In this document: piece after piece, positions 7,182 to 14,723 of the stretch
How positions within the stretch are numbered: position 1 is the first letter of the stretch
How the letters are laid out: every line of letters starts with the position of its first letter
NCBI GenBank assembly: GCA_964385645.1
Contig: CAYLPT010000036.1
Span: forward strand, 1 to 14,723
Direction of reading: 5' to 3'
Source of the DNA: CAYLPT01 sp964385645
GTDB taxonomy: Bacteria; Armatimonadota; Hebobacteria; Hebobacterales; Hebobacteraceae
DNA: 14,723 nt
Program-made: the position numbers and the translations under genes
Notes under the pieces: generated by a model
What the model was told of the DNA's origin: nothing
Seen by the model: the letters and a program-made list of their open reading frames with translations, nothing else
The model's database searches: none

Positions 7182-7221
7182 CCCGAGGCCGCACCACCAC
7201 AGCGCCGGGGGAGGCACAGAG

Positions 7222-8115
7222 ATGGCGGAGGTCAGAGAGCCCGCAGTCGCCGGCCGCTTCTACGAGGGGAGGCGAGAGCGGCTGGAGGCGTCCCTGCGCG
7301 AGTGCTTCCTGCACCCGCTGGGCCCAGGGCGGCTCCCCACGCCCGCGGCAGACGCACCGGGCCTCATCAGCGCCCTTGTCAGCCCTCACGCGGGCTACAT
7401 GTTCTCCGGCCCCGCGGCCGCCCACGGCTTCGCCGCCCTCGCCGCCGACGGCGTCCCCGAGGTCGCCGTCATCCTCGGCCCCAGCCACTACGCGGCCGAC
7501 CGCCGGGGCGCGGTCTCCCTCGCCGAATCCTGGCGCACCCCCCTCGGCCTCGCCCGGGTTGACCGCGAGCTGGGCGCGCGGCTCATCTCCGCCACCCGGC
7601 TGCTGGTCGCCGACGAGGCGCCCCACCGCCCCGAGCACTCCCTCGAGGTCCAGGTCCCCTTCCTCCAGTTCGTCTACGGCGAGCGCGCCCCGCTCCTGTG
7701 CCCCATCTGCCTCCGCTCCCACCCCTTCGGCTCTGTGGAGGAGCTCGCCGAGGACGCCCAGGAGATTGGCGAAGCCATCGCCGCCGCCCTCGGCGACCGG
7801 CGGGCGGTGGTCATCGCCAGCACCGACCTCTCCCACCAGGCGCCCCACGCGGTGGCGCAGCGCCAGGACCGGCTGGCCATCGAGGCCATCCTCGCCTGCG
7901 ACCCGCTCCGGCTGCTGCGCACGGTCGCCCAGCACGACATCTCGATGTGCGGGCCGGTGCCGGTGGCGGTGGCCCTCTTCTTCTGCCTCGCGCTGGGGCC
8001 GCATCAGGCGGAGCTGCTCCGCTACTACACCTCCGGCGATGTCATCGGCGACCGCAGCGCCGTCGTCGGGTATGGCTCGCTCGTGCTCCGCCGCGGAGGA
8101 GGTGAACGCAAGTGA
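7222..8115 (+). CDS. amrB: AmmeMemoRadiSam system protein B (Memo-like)
   Basis: The 297-residue protein belongs to the Memo family, related in fold to class III extradiol dioxygenases. Typical motifs run in order: VREPAVAGRFY at the N-terminus, SPHAGYMFSG with His56, GPSHY with His89, EHSLEVQVPFLQ, ASTDLSHQ, SMCGPVPV, and a final GDRSAVVGYGS. The conserved histidines line the presumed active site. Bacterial members usually accompany AmrA and a radical SAM protein AmrS; neither is in the window, and the biochemical role of the trio is poorly defined. ATG 7222 has a strong GGGAGG 7 nt upstream. The stop codon overlaps the start of the next gene (GTGA), so the two are translationally coupled. 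Confidence 0.94.
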   Translation: MAEVREPAVAGRFYEGRRERLEASLRECFLHPLGPGRLPTPAADAPGLISALVSPHAGYMFSGPAAAHGFAALAADGVPEVAVILGPSHYAADRRGAVSLAESWRTPLGLARVDRELGARLISATRLLVADEAPHRPEHSLEVQVPFLQFVYGERAPLLCPICLRSHPFGSVEELAEDAQEIGEAIAAALGDRRAVVIASTDLSHQAPHAVAQRQDRLAIEAILACDPLRLLRTVAQHDISMCGPVPVAVALFFCLALGPHQAELLRYYTSGDVIGDRSAVVGYGSLVLRRGGGERK

Positions 8116-8594
8116 CCTGGTTCGACATCGTCGGCGGGCTGCTCATCGCGCTCATCGCCTGGATCGAGAGCCAGCGCGGCTTCGGGCGCGCTATCTTCGA
8201 TGTGGTGGGCGGCATCATAGTGCTGCGGATCGCCCTCGCCCTCGCCGCGCCCCTGGGCGAGACCGCCCCCCTGCTCGCCACCGAGAGCGCCAACGAGGCC
8301 TTCTGGCTCGTCGCCGTCTTCGTCACCCTCGGCGCGCTCGTCCTGCTGGCCTCAAAGCTCATCTACGAGAGCACCCTGCTCTCCCTCGATGTCCTCGACC
8401 CAGCCGTGGGCGCCCTGCTCGGCGTGGTGTCCGGCTGCCTAGTGGTCCATCTGCTGCTGCGGACGCTCCTCATCGCCTACGGCCCGGGTGAGGCCGCCGA
8501 CGCCCTTCGTGAGAGCTTCTTCGGCCAGGAGCTCATCGAGTTTCGGGCCTACCACGCGGTGGTCACCGCGCTCCAGAACCTCGGCAAGTGGTAG
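8112..8594 (+). CDS. CvpA-like inner-membrane protein
   Basis: The 160-residue protein has about four hydrophobic segments: near residues 5-17, 28-47, 65-83 and 97-118. The layout resembles the CvpA (colicin V production) family: an N-terminal helix opening with WFDIV, then ESQRGFGRAIFDVVGG, matching the family's pattern of a helix followed by a GF-x-RG-like turn and a second helix. The C-terminal ~40 residues are soluble. The GTG start is set by GGAGGAGGTGA at 8095-8105, and it shares four bases (GTGA) with the end of amrB. The family role is not well defined; it is linked to secretion and envelope stress. Assignment rests on pattern, not on strong sequence signatures. Confidence 0.68.
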   Translation: MTWFDIVGGLLIALIAWIESQRGFGRAIFDVVGGIIVLRIALALAAPLGETAPLLATESANEAFWLVAVFVTLGALVLLASKLIYESTLLSLDVLDPAVGALLGVVSGCLVVHLLLRTLLIAYGPGEAADALRESFFGQELIEFRAYHAVVTALQNLGKW

Positions 8595-8600
8595 CCCCGC

Positions 8601-9110
8601 TCAGGGCAGGCGCTTGACGCGCGCGACGATGTCGCTCGTCGAGACCCCTGGCACGTGCTCGACCAGCGCCACCCGGCCGCCGTAGCTCTCCACGAACGCG
8701 CGCTCCTGCTGGTTCACGGTGTCCAGTCGGTAGTCCCCTCCCTTCACCCAGACCTCCGGCCGCAGCGCCTCGATCACCGGCAGCGAGCTCAGCTCAGGGA
8801 AGATCACCACCAGGTCCACACAGGCCAGCGCAGCCACCATCTCGGCGCGCTCTCGCTCCCCCAGCACCGGCCGGCCCGGCCCCTTGAGCCGGCGCGCTGA
8901 GTCGTCGCCGTTCACCCCCACCACTAAGCGGTGGGCGAGCCGGCGCGCCGCCTCCAGTGTCCGCACATGCCCCGGGTGCAGCAGGTCGAAGCAGCCGTTG
9001 GTGTAGGCGATGCTCCCGCCCGCCGCCCGCCAGGCCGCCACGCGCGCCTTGGCCTCTTCGAGGAGAACCACCTTGGCGGAGGCGGGGGTGAAGTCGGCGT
9101 CAGTTCCCAT
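8601..9110 (-). CDS. rfaE2: D-glycero-beta-D-manno-heptose 1-phosphate adenylyltransferase
   Basis: The 169-residue protein corresponds to the C-terminal domain of bifunctional HldE, here as a separate protein. It transfers AMP from ATP to heptose-1-phosphate, giving the ADP-heptose precursor of LPS core. The nucleotidyltransferase signature is YTNGCFDLLHPGH at residues 36-48 with the HxGH motif at 45-48; GVNGDDSARRLKGPGRP, WVKGGDY and the C-terminal STSDIV also fit. ATG 9110 is chosen over the longer frame to 9164 because AAGGAGGT lies 10 nt upstream and the family starts close to this point. It overlaps the preceding glycosyltransferase gene by 11 nt and is the last gene of the glycan operon. 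The matching kinase domain is not in the window. Its stop is only 6 nt from that of the convergent CvpA-like gene. Confidence 0.95.
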   Translation of the reverse strand: MGTDADFTPASAKVVLLEEAKARVAAWRAAGGSIAYTNGCFDLLHPGHVRTLEAARRLAHRLVVGVNGDDSARRLKGPGRPVLGERERAEMVAALACVDLVVIFPELSSLPVIEALRPEVWVKGGDYRLDTVNQQERAFVESYGGRVALVEHVPGVSTSDIVARVKRLP

Positions 9111-10446
9111 GATCGAGAAGACCTCCTTGCCGCACCGCGCGCGACCAGTCCAGCAGTTGGGCAACGGCCGCGGCCACTGTGTAGGGTGAGGGCGGCGGCG
9201 CCCTGAGGGCGCCGGTGCGCCAGCGTTGATAGCTCTCCTCGATCGCGCGCGCGACGCCCTCGAGGTCGTCCACCTCGACGTAGACGTGGCCGGCGGCCTC
9301 GAGCATCTCCCTCAGCTCGGGGTTCTGGTAGCCCAGGGCCACCACCGGCCGGCCTGCGGCCAGGTACTCGTAGGTCTTGGAGGGTATGGTCTCGCGGGAG
9401 ACGCTCAGGTCGTGCTGGATGAGCACCAGCAGGTCGGAGGCGGAGAGGGCGGCCCGCGCCTGCGCGCGCCCGAGCTTGCCCGGGCTGCTCACCATCTGCG
9501 GGTAGGGGAAGGCGCGGGCGAGCCGTGTGACCGCGCCCCCTGTGTGCCCGATCAGCAGAAGGCGCACCTCCCGCCGGGCCTGGGGGTGGCGCTCGGCCAG
9601 GCGGGCGAGGGCGCGCAGGAGCGTGCGCGGGCTGCGCCGCCTGTCGAGGGTGCCGACATGGGCGATGCGCATCTCCGGCTCCGAGTTCGGCGGCCCCGGC
9701 TCCAGCGGTTCTGCCCCTGGGTAGATCACCGTGCTGGGGGCGCGCCCCTGCGTCCGCGCCACGGCCGCATCGCGGGCGCGCCGGGTGACGTACACTACGC
9801 CCGCGGCGTGCTCATGCACCAGCCTCTCGAGCCGCGGGGTGGCCCAGTCGGAGAGGGGGCCCTTGCCGATGCCCTGGAAGACCAAGGGGTCCTGGAGTTC
9901 CGCCAGCCACGGCAGGCGGCGCGCGGCGGCGATCACGAGGGCCGCGAGGTGGGCGCTGGGCGGCCCGCCGGTGGAGTAGACCAGGTCGTAGCGCGCCCGC
10001 CGCGTCTCCCACAGGCCCATGGCCGCCGCCGAGAGCCACCACCCGAAGCTGCGCTCGAGGCGCAGTGCGTGCTTCTCCACCTGGTAGAGAGGCGCCACGG
10101 GCAGGGCCAGCAGCAGCTTCGCCAGCCGACCCCAGGGCCGAGGCATGCGCCTGGTGAGCTGGCCTACCTCGTACTGGAGACCGGAGGCGGTCGGAGAAGG
10201 CACCCGGCGCCACCGTCCGCCCCATCCTGGCGGCCGCGGGCCCTCGGTGCTGGTGATCATGTGCACCTCCACGCCGGCGGCGGCGAGGTGGGGCAGCCGG
10301 TCGTCTATGTGGTGCGAACACGCGGTTCCGTTGAGGTTGGCGGCATGGCTGAGCACTAGCCACCGCTCGCCGGCCGGCCCTCCACCGCCGGCCCCGTGCG
10401 CGCCGCGCCGCTCGGCGTCGTGCAGGGTGCTGCGCTCACGTTGCAT
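9100..10446 (-). CDS. GT4-like glycosyltransferase, tandem paralog A
   Basis: The 448-residue GT-B glycosyltransferase opens its conserved part with ERWLVLSHAANLNGT at about residue 28. Motifs shared with the neighbouring gene include HHIDDRLPHLAAAG, DLVYSTGGPPSAHLAAL, LPWLAELQDPL, VIYPGAEPL, IAHVGTL and ETIPSKTYEYLAAGRPVV. The last contains an intact EX7E donor-binding motif. ATG 10446 has GGAG five nt upstream; an in-frame GTG at 10476 is possible but lies deeper inside the upstream gene. The coding sequence overlaps the upstream paralog by 11 nt and rfaE2 by 11 nt. Sugar and acceptor are unknown; context suggests LPS or surface-polysaccharide assembly. Confidence 0.88.
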   Translation of the reverse strand: MQRERSTLHDAERRGAHGAGGGGPAGERWLVLSHAANLNGTACSHHIDDRLPHLAAAGVEVHMITSTEGPRPPGWGGRWRRVPSPTASGLQYEVGQLTRRMPRPWGRLAKLLLALPVAPLYQVEKHALRLERSFGWWLSAAAMGLWETRRARYDLVYSTGGPPSAHLAALVIAAARRLPWLAELQDPLVFQGIGKGPLSDWATPRLERLVHEHAAGVVYVTRRARDAAVARTQGRAPSTVIYPGAEPLEPGPPNSEPEMRIAHVGTLDRRRSPRTLLRALARLAERHPQARREVRLLLIGHTGGAVTRLARAFPYPQMVSSPGKLGRAQARAALSASDLLVLIQHDLSVSRETIPSKTYEYLAAGRPVVALGYQNPELREMLEAAGHVYVEVDDLEGVARAIEESYQRWRTGALRAPPPSPYTVAAAVAQLLDWSRAVRQGGLLDHGN

Positions 10447-11743
10447 CACCGCTCCGTCCCCCGGCCCCGGCCGCACGCAGGCGCCGCGCCCAGGCGATCA
10501 GCTCCGCGACCGCGCACTCCACCCGGTAGCGACGACAGGGCTCGGCCGACAGCTCCCCCCGACGCCAGCGCTCATAGGCGGTCTCCAGGGCCGCCCCGAT
10601 GCTGCCCACATCATCCGCCTCAACGGCGGTGTGGCCGGCCTCGCGGAGCATCTCTGCCAGCTCCGGGTTGCGGAAGGTCAGCCCCAGCACCGGTCGGCCG
10701 GCCGCCAGGTACTCGTACACCTTGGAGGGGATGGTCTCCTCCGAGCGCGCGTCGCAGTTCTGTATCACCACCAGCAGGTCGCTGTCCGCCATCGCCGCCT
10801 GCGCGGCCGGCCGGGGCACCCGCCCCGGGGCCTCCACCATCTCGGGGTGGAGGAAGGAGCGCGCCTGGCCCTGCGCCGCGCGGTCGAGCCAGCCGACGAG
10901 CCGCAGGCGGATTCGGCGTCGGACCTCAGGGCGGCGCGCGGCCAGGCGCGCGAGCGCCGCCAGCAGGCTGCCCGCGTTTCGCGAGCCGCTCAGGGTGCCC
11001 ACGTGGGCGATCTCCATGCGCTCGCCCGGGGCGCGATGGCCAGCCCACCGCACCTCCGCGCCCGGGTAGATGGCGGCGAGCTTCGCCGCCCCTCCCGCGC
11101 GCGCCGCCGCGCGGTCGCGGGCCGCGCGAGTGAGGTAGACCACCCCGGTGGCCCGGGCGTGCACCAGCCTCTCCACCTTGGTCGCCAGCCACCGGTGAAG
11201 CCGTCCCCGGCCGCGGGCTTCATGGTGCAGCGGGTCCTGGATCTCGGCGATCCAGGGCAGTCGCAGCGCCCGCGAGATCAGCGCCGCCGCCAGGTGGGCG
11301 CTCATCGGCCCCCCGGTCGAGTACACGATATCGGGCCGGCGCCGCATGGCCCATCCCAGCCCCGCCGGCCCGGCCGACAGCCACCACCAGAACGTGCTCT
11401 CCACCGGGAGGGCCAGCTTCTCGAGCCAGTAGCACGGCAGCACCACCACCCCCAGCGCGGACTTGACCAGCCAGCCCCAGGGCCGGGGCAGCCGTCTCGC
11501 CGCGTGCCTCAGCTCGAAGCGACACCCCGAGGGCGAGAGCGAGAGCACCCGGTGCCAGCGAGGCCCCCAGCCGGCCGGCCGCGCTCCGCAGATGCTGGCG
11601 ACCATCTCCACCTCGATCCCCGCGGCGCGCAGGTGTGGGAGCCGGTCGTCGAGGTGCTGGGAGGGAGCTCGTCCCGGGCAGTTCGCCCAGTAGCTGACGA
11701 TCAGCCAGCGCTCCCGCCCGGCCCACTCACCCACCGCCGCCAC
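10436..11743 (-). CDS. GT4-like glycosyltransferase, tandem paralog B
   Basis: The 435-residue protein is a clear homolog of the next gene along its whole length. Shared blocks are RERWLIVSYWANCPG, QHLDDRLPHLRAAGIEVEM, DIVYSTGGPMSAHLAA, LPWIAEIQDPL, AIYPGAEV, IAHVGTLSGSR and ETIPSKVYEYLAAGRPVL, the last with the EX7E pair. This points to tandem duplication followed by divergence, perhaps to add different sugars in series. GTG 11743 is used, with AGGGGAG close upstream (tight spacing); GTG 11734 is an equally possible start. It overlaps the end of the WaaE-like gene by 17 nt, so translation is probably coupled. The C-terminal ~15 residues (RAAGAGGRSGDAT) look disordered. Confidence 0.87.
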   Translation of the reverse strand: MAAVGEWAGRERWLIVSYWANCPGRAPSQHLDDRLPHLRAAGIEVEMVASICGARPAGWGPRWHRVLSLSPSGCRFELRHAARRLPRPWGWLVKSALGVVVLPCYWLEKLALPVESTFWWWLSAGPAGLGWAMRRRPDIVYSTGGPMSAHLAAALISRALRLPWIAEIQDPLHHEARGRGRLHRWLATKVERLVHARATGVVYLTRAARDRAAARAGGAAKLAAIYPGAEVRWAGHRAPGERMEIAHVGTLSGSRNAGSLLAALARLAARRPEVRRRIRLRLVGWLDRAAQGQARSFLHPEMVEAPGRVPRPAAQAAMADSDLLVVIQNCDARSEETIPSKVYEYLAAGRPVLGLTFRNPELAEMLREAGHTAVEADDVGSIGAALETAYERWRRGELSAEPCRRYRVECAVAELIAWARRLRAAGAGGRSGDAT

Positions 11744-12494
11744 CCGCTCCCCTGCCGGCCCGCTCCAGTTCGGCGAGCTTCACGTACTTCGCGTAGCTGT
11801 GGAGTCCGGCGAAGAGCGCCCAGGTCGCGCCCGGCGCGCCGTCCAGGAACCCGGCCTTGAGCAGGTAGCGGCGCAAGAAGGCGGTGGCGAAAGAGAAGCT
11901 GTGGTGCCAGCGAGCCCGGCGCCCGCGGGCGAAGGCCTCCCGGGCCCACAGCGTGCTGTACTCGTCGAGCTTGCGGAGGTAGTCCGAGAAGGTGGGATAG
12001 CTGAAGTGGTCGAGGTGGCCACGCAGTCGACCGACGGGTCCCTGAACTAGCAGGCGCTCGTGGACGAGGGAACGCTCGTCGTAGTGGGCGCGGCCGCGTC
12101 GGAAGAGCCGGAGCTGGTAGTCGGGGTAGCAGCCGCCGTGTCGGAGCCAGCGGCCGCGGAGGTGGAAGCGCCGCGGCATCTCATAGCCCGCGCACCGAGG
12201 GGAGGACACGACCTCGGGGATCTCCCGCGCCAGGGCCTCGCTCACCCGCTCGTCCGCATCCAGGCTGAGCACCCAGTCCCCGCGGGCCTGGCCGAAGGCC
12301 CAGTTCTTGGTCGGCCCGTAGCCGAGCCACTCGTGCTCCATCACCCGCGCCCCCTGGGCGCGGGCGACCTCGGCGGTGGCGTCGCGGCTTCCGGTGTCCA
12401 CCACCAGCACCTCGTGGGCCCACGCGGCGCTCGCCACGCAGGCACCGATGTTCTCCTGCTCGTCCCGGGCCACGACCACCACCGAGATCGCCAT
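11727..12494 (-). CDS. GT2 glycosyltransferase, WaaE/KdtX-like
   Basis: This 255-residue GT-A enzyme resembles the WaaE group, which adds glucose to the LPS inner core. It opens with MAISVVVVARDEQENIGACV. The donor site is formed by VVDTGSRDAT and the DAD motif at residues 79-81 in DWVLSLDADERVS. GYGPTKNWAFGQARGDW and the region YPDYQLRLFRRGRAHYDE to HERL match this subgroup. DHFSYPTFSDYLRKLDEYSTLWA and a C-terminal amphipathic segment follow, suggesting membrane association. ATG 12494 overlaps the stop of the upstream gene by one base (TGATG), and GGGAGGGG lies just before it. The longer frame to 12623 only shadows the upstream gene. The exact acceptor is uncertain. Confidence 0.92.
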   Translation of the reverse strand: MAISVVVVARDEQENIGACVASAAWAHEVLVVDTGSRDATAEVARAQGARVMEHEWLGYGPTKNWAFGQARGDWVLSLDADERVSEALAREIPEVVSSPRCAGYEMPRRFHLRGRWLRHGGCYPDYQLRLFRRGRAHYDERSLVHERLLVQGPVGRLRGHLDHFSYPTFSDYLRKLDEYSTLWAREAFARGRRARWHHSFSFATAFLRRYLLKAGFLDGAPGATWALFAGLHSYAKYVKLAELERAGRGAGGGGG

Positions 12495-14713
12495 CAGGGC
12501 CCCTCCCGCCGCCTCCCGTCGCCGCGGCGGGACAGCTCGAGCTCGCCCGGGGGCCGCGCCGACCGCGCCAGGATGCGCCGCGCCGCCTCCACTACCTCGC
12601 CCGGCTGGATCGCCAGCATGCACTCCCGCTCGGAGCAGGCGGGGGCCACGGGGTGGATGCAGGGCTGCCAGCAGGCCTGCCGGTGGAAGATGATCTCGTG
12701 CCCCTCGCCCATGGGCCCCGTCCGGTCCGGGTCGGTGGGCCCGAAGAGCGCCACCACGGGCCGGCCCATCGCGGCCGCAACGTGCATGGGCCCCGAGTCA
12801 ATGCCGATCAGCGCGTCGCAGCGAGCGAGCACCGCCGCGAGCTGCGCCGGCGTCGTGCGCCCCGCCAGGTTGCAGCGCCGCCGGGGGTCCACCGAGGCGG
12901 TGATCTCGTGGCCCAGGGTGCGATCCTTCTCCGCGCCCACCACCACCAGGCGCGCCCCCTCCTCCTGTGTGAGCCGCTCCGCCACTTCGGCGAAGCCGTG
13001 CGCCGTCCACGACTTGTAGGGCCGTTGGTCAGACTCCCCGGGCGCGAGCGCGATCAGCGGTCCATCGCCACACAGGCAGGCCTCCGCGAGCAGTCGCTCT
13101 CCCGCCTCCCGATCGGCCTCCGAGAGGCCCACCAGGCCCACGTAGTCGGTCTTCTCCGGCGCCAGCCCGAGCGCCCGCATCAGCCGCATCACCTTGCGCG
13201 GGCAAGGGATCCCGCGCGCCTGGACGCGGTGGTTCAGCAGCCGCGCCAGGTCCGAGTCCACATACCCGATCCGGTGCCGGGCCCCCGACAGCCAGGCGCA
13301 CAGCACCATGCTCGCCGACTGCGAGAACGCGATCGCCAGGTCCGGGCGGGCCCCCCGCATCCCCAGCCCCAGCCCTACCGCTCGCCAGTCTCCCCCTGTC
13401 GCCCGCGGCACCACCTCGTCCACAAACCCACTGTGAGCCACCAGCCCCGCCAGGTGCGGCCGCACCACGCTCGTGATGCGCGCCTCCGGGAACTCCTCCC
13501 GCAGCGCCTTCAGCGCCGGCAGCGTGAACATCAGGTCCCCGATCTGGTTCAGGTGCAACACCAGGATCCGTCGCACCCTCTCCCGGTTGCACAGCGCGCG
13601 CCGGTACGCCCACTCCACATGCTCTGCCAGGCGCTCGTCAGAGTACTCTGCAACCGCCTTCTCTCTCCCGAACCGGCCCAGGTCCAGCGCGCGACGGCCG
13701 TTCACGAGCAGCGGCGCCAGGTCCTCGCTCAGGAGCCTCGGCGTCGTGGGCGCGGGCGCCGCGTGGTCTGCGAAGCAGCAGCTCTCCGCCTCCTCCACGC
13801 TCTCCGGGGTCACCGGCCCGCAGTATCCTGCCTTCCCCGCCGCCACCACCGGCCGGCCGGAGGCCATCGCCTCCAGCGCCACCGTCGCCGTCCCCACCAC
13901 CACGCCGGCCAGGCGCAGGATCCGCGGCACGTCCGCCCGCGGCCCCAGGTAGACCGCCGCCCTCCGGCCCAGCCTCCGGTTCGCCTCCTCGGCCGCCGCC
14001 GCCACCGCCGCCTCCCTCGGCCCCTGCCCCACCAGCACCAGCTCCACCCCAGGCACCTCCCGCTCCAGGTCACCCAGCGCCTCCACCAGCGCCAGCGCGA
14101 CCGGCGCCTTGCTGTGGCTGAACCGGCTCACATGCACCACCCGCGGCGCGCCCGAGCGCAGCCTCAGCTCCGCCTCCAGCTCTGGCTCCGCCGGCCCCGG
14201 AGAGAAGCGCTCGCAGTCCACCCCCACGAAGCTGCGCACCACCCGCGACTCCGGCAGCCGGAAGCCCTCCACCAGGTTTCTCCGGCTGGCCTCGCTCACA
14301 GCGACCACCTGCTCGCTCCAGTAGAAGACGCCGTGCCGGTTCATCGGGCTCCGTGTCCCATGCACCGTCAGCACGTACGGCACCCCCGCCGCCCGGCACG
14401 CCAGGTAGGACACCATCCCGGCCCGCCAGTTGTGCGCATTCACCAGGTCCACCCGCTCCCGCGCGATCAGCCGCCGCAGCCGCATCAGCCCCCCGAGCAG
14501 CCGCGGTCCCGTGAAATCAACCTCGAAGTGCTCCAGCCCGGCCGCCTTCAGCTCTGGCAGCAGCGGGCCCCCGCTGGAGGCGATGATCGCCCGGTGCCCC
14601 CGACGCTGCAGGGCCCGCGCCAGGCGGATCGCGTAGCTCTCCACACCACCGTAGTTCAGCCACGAGAGCACCTGGAGAATCGTCAGGCCGGCCTCAGCCT
14701 CACGCGATGGCAC
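12494..14713 (-). CDS. Fused GT4 glycosyltransferase and GT9 heptosyltransferase
   Basis: One uninterrupted frame codes for 739 residues and joins two complete enzymes. Residues about 10-375 are GT4: LQVLSWLNYGGVESYAIRLA, VNAHNWRAGM, VLTVHGT, VVHVSRFSHSKAP and VALEAMASGRPVV. The first Glu of its EX7E motif is missing (Val273; Glu281 is kept). Residues about 381-720 are GT9 heptosyltransferase: ILVLHLNQIGDLMFTLPALKALR, LIALAPGES, NLAGRTTPAQL, GIDSGPMHVAAAMGRPVVALFGPT, and a four-Cys tail (C681, C685, C693, C698). The GT9 half would use ADP-heptose, consistent with rfaE2 downstream. GTG 14713 is preceded by GGAGG at the edge of the window with 5-nt spacing, so the gene appears complete. Promoter and any earlier operon genes lie outside. 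Confidence 0.93.
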   Translation of the reverse strand: MPSREAEAGLTILQVLSWLNYGGVESYAIRLARALQRRGHRAIIASSGGPLLPELKAAGLEHFEVDFTGPRLLGGLMRLRRLIARERVDLVNAHNWRAGMVSYLACRAAGVPYVLTVHGTRSPMNRHGVFYWSEQVVAVSEASRRNLVEGFRLPESRVVRSFVGVDCERFSPGPAEPELEAELRLRSGAPRVVHVSRFSHSKAPVALALVEALGDLEREVPGVELVLVGQGPREAAVAAAAEEANRRLGRRAAVYLGPRADVPRILRLAGVVVGTATVALEAMASGRPVVAAGKAGYCGPVTPESVEEAESCCFADHAAPAPTTPRLLSEDLAPLLVNGRRALDLGRFGREKAVAEYSDERLAEHVEWAYRRALCNRERVRRILVLHLNQIGDLMFTLPALKALREEFPEARITSVVRPHLAGLVAHSGFVDEVVPRATGGDWRAVGLGLGMRGARPDLAIAFSQSASMVLCAWLSGARHRIGYVDSDLARLLNHRVQARGIPCPRKVMRLMRALGLAPEKTDYVGLVGLSEADREAGERLLAEACLCGDGPLIALAPGESDQRPYKSWTAHGFAEVAERLTQEEGARLVVVGAEKDRTLGHEITASVDPRRRCNLAGRTTPAQLAAVLARCDALIGIDSGPMHVAAAMGRPVVALFGPTDPDRTGPMGEGHEIIFHRQACWQPCIHPVAPACSERECMLAIQPGEVVEAARRILARSARPPGELELSRRGDGRRREGP

Positions 14714-14723
14714 GGTCCCCTCC

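Noticed and set aside
9226..11860. Long + strand open frames (9226-10359 and 10145-11860) opposite the tandem glycosyltransferases
   Set aside because: Both lie antisense to genes with clear motifs and overlapping, coupled starts; their translations are low in hydrophobic core and Arg/Pro/Gly-rich.

Overview
The window is very GC-rich, densely packed bacterial DNA. ADP-heptose and heptosyltransferase genes point to a Gram-negative-type organism with an outer-membrane glycan (LPS-like). Nothing in it fixes the phylum; an uncultivated or deep-branching lineage is possible. There are no rRNA, tRNA, CRISPR or mobile-element signatures.

Layout. (1) Positions 1-1463, + strand: the 3' end of a sensor histidine kinase, a stand-alone receiver-domain response regulator, then a small membrane-anchored PDZ-like protein. 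(2) Positions 1702-7096, - strand: a probable operon read right to left from a good sigma-70-like promoter at 7153-7181. It holds a GT4 glycosyltransferase resembling diacylglycerol glucosyltransferases, glmS, a small two-helix membrane protein, and a large polytopic membrane protein with a soluble C-terminal half. (3) Positions 7222-8594, + strand: amrB (Memo-like) translationally coupled to a CvpA-like membrane protein. (4) Positions 8601-14713, - strand: five overlapping glycan genes, in order of transcription a GT4-GT9 fusion, a WaaE-like GT2, two tandem paralogous GT4-like enzymes, and the ADP-heptose-forming adenylyltransferase rfaE2.

How the genes fit together. GlmS makes glucosamine-6-phosphate for peptidoglycan and LPS. 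RfaE2 makes ADP-heptose, the donor expected for the GT9 half of the fusion protein, and the other glycosyltransferases probably extend the same core or surface glycan. Most of the window therefore serves the cell envelope.

The most unusual signal is at the 3' end of the large membrane-protein gene. An in-frame TGA (1846-1848) is followed, in the same frame, by 47 codons of convincing protein-like sequence ending at TAG (1702-1704). A short stem-loop lies 10 nt after the TGA, at the place and with the general shape expected of a bacterial SECIS element. Selenocysteine insertion, other readthrough, a recent nonsense mutation and a base error are all possible; the sequence alone cannot decide between them.
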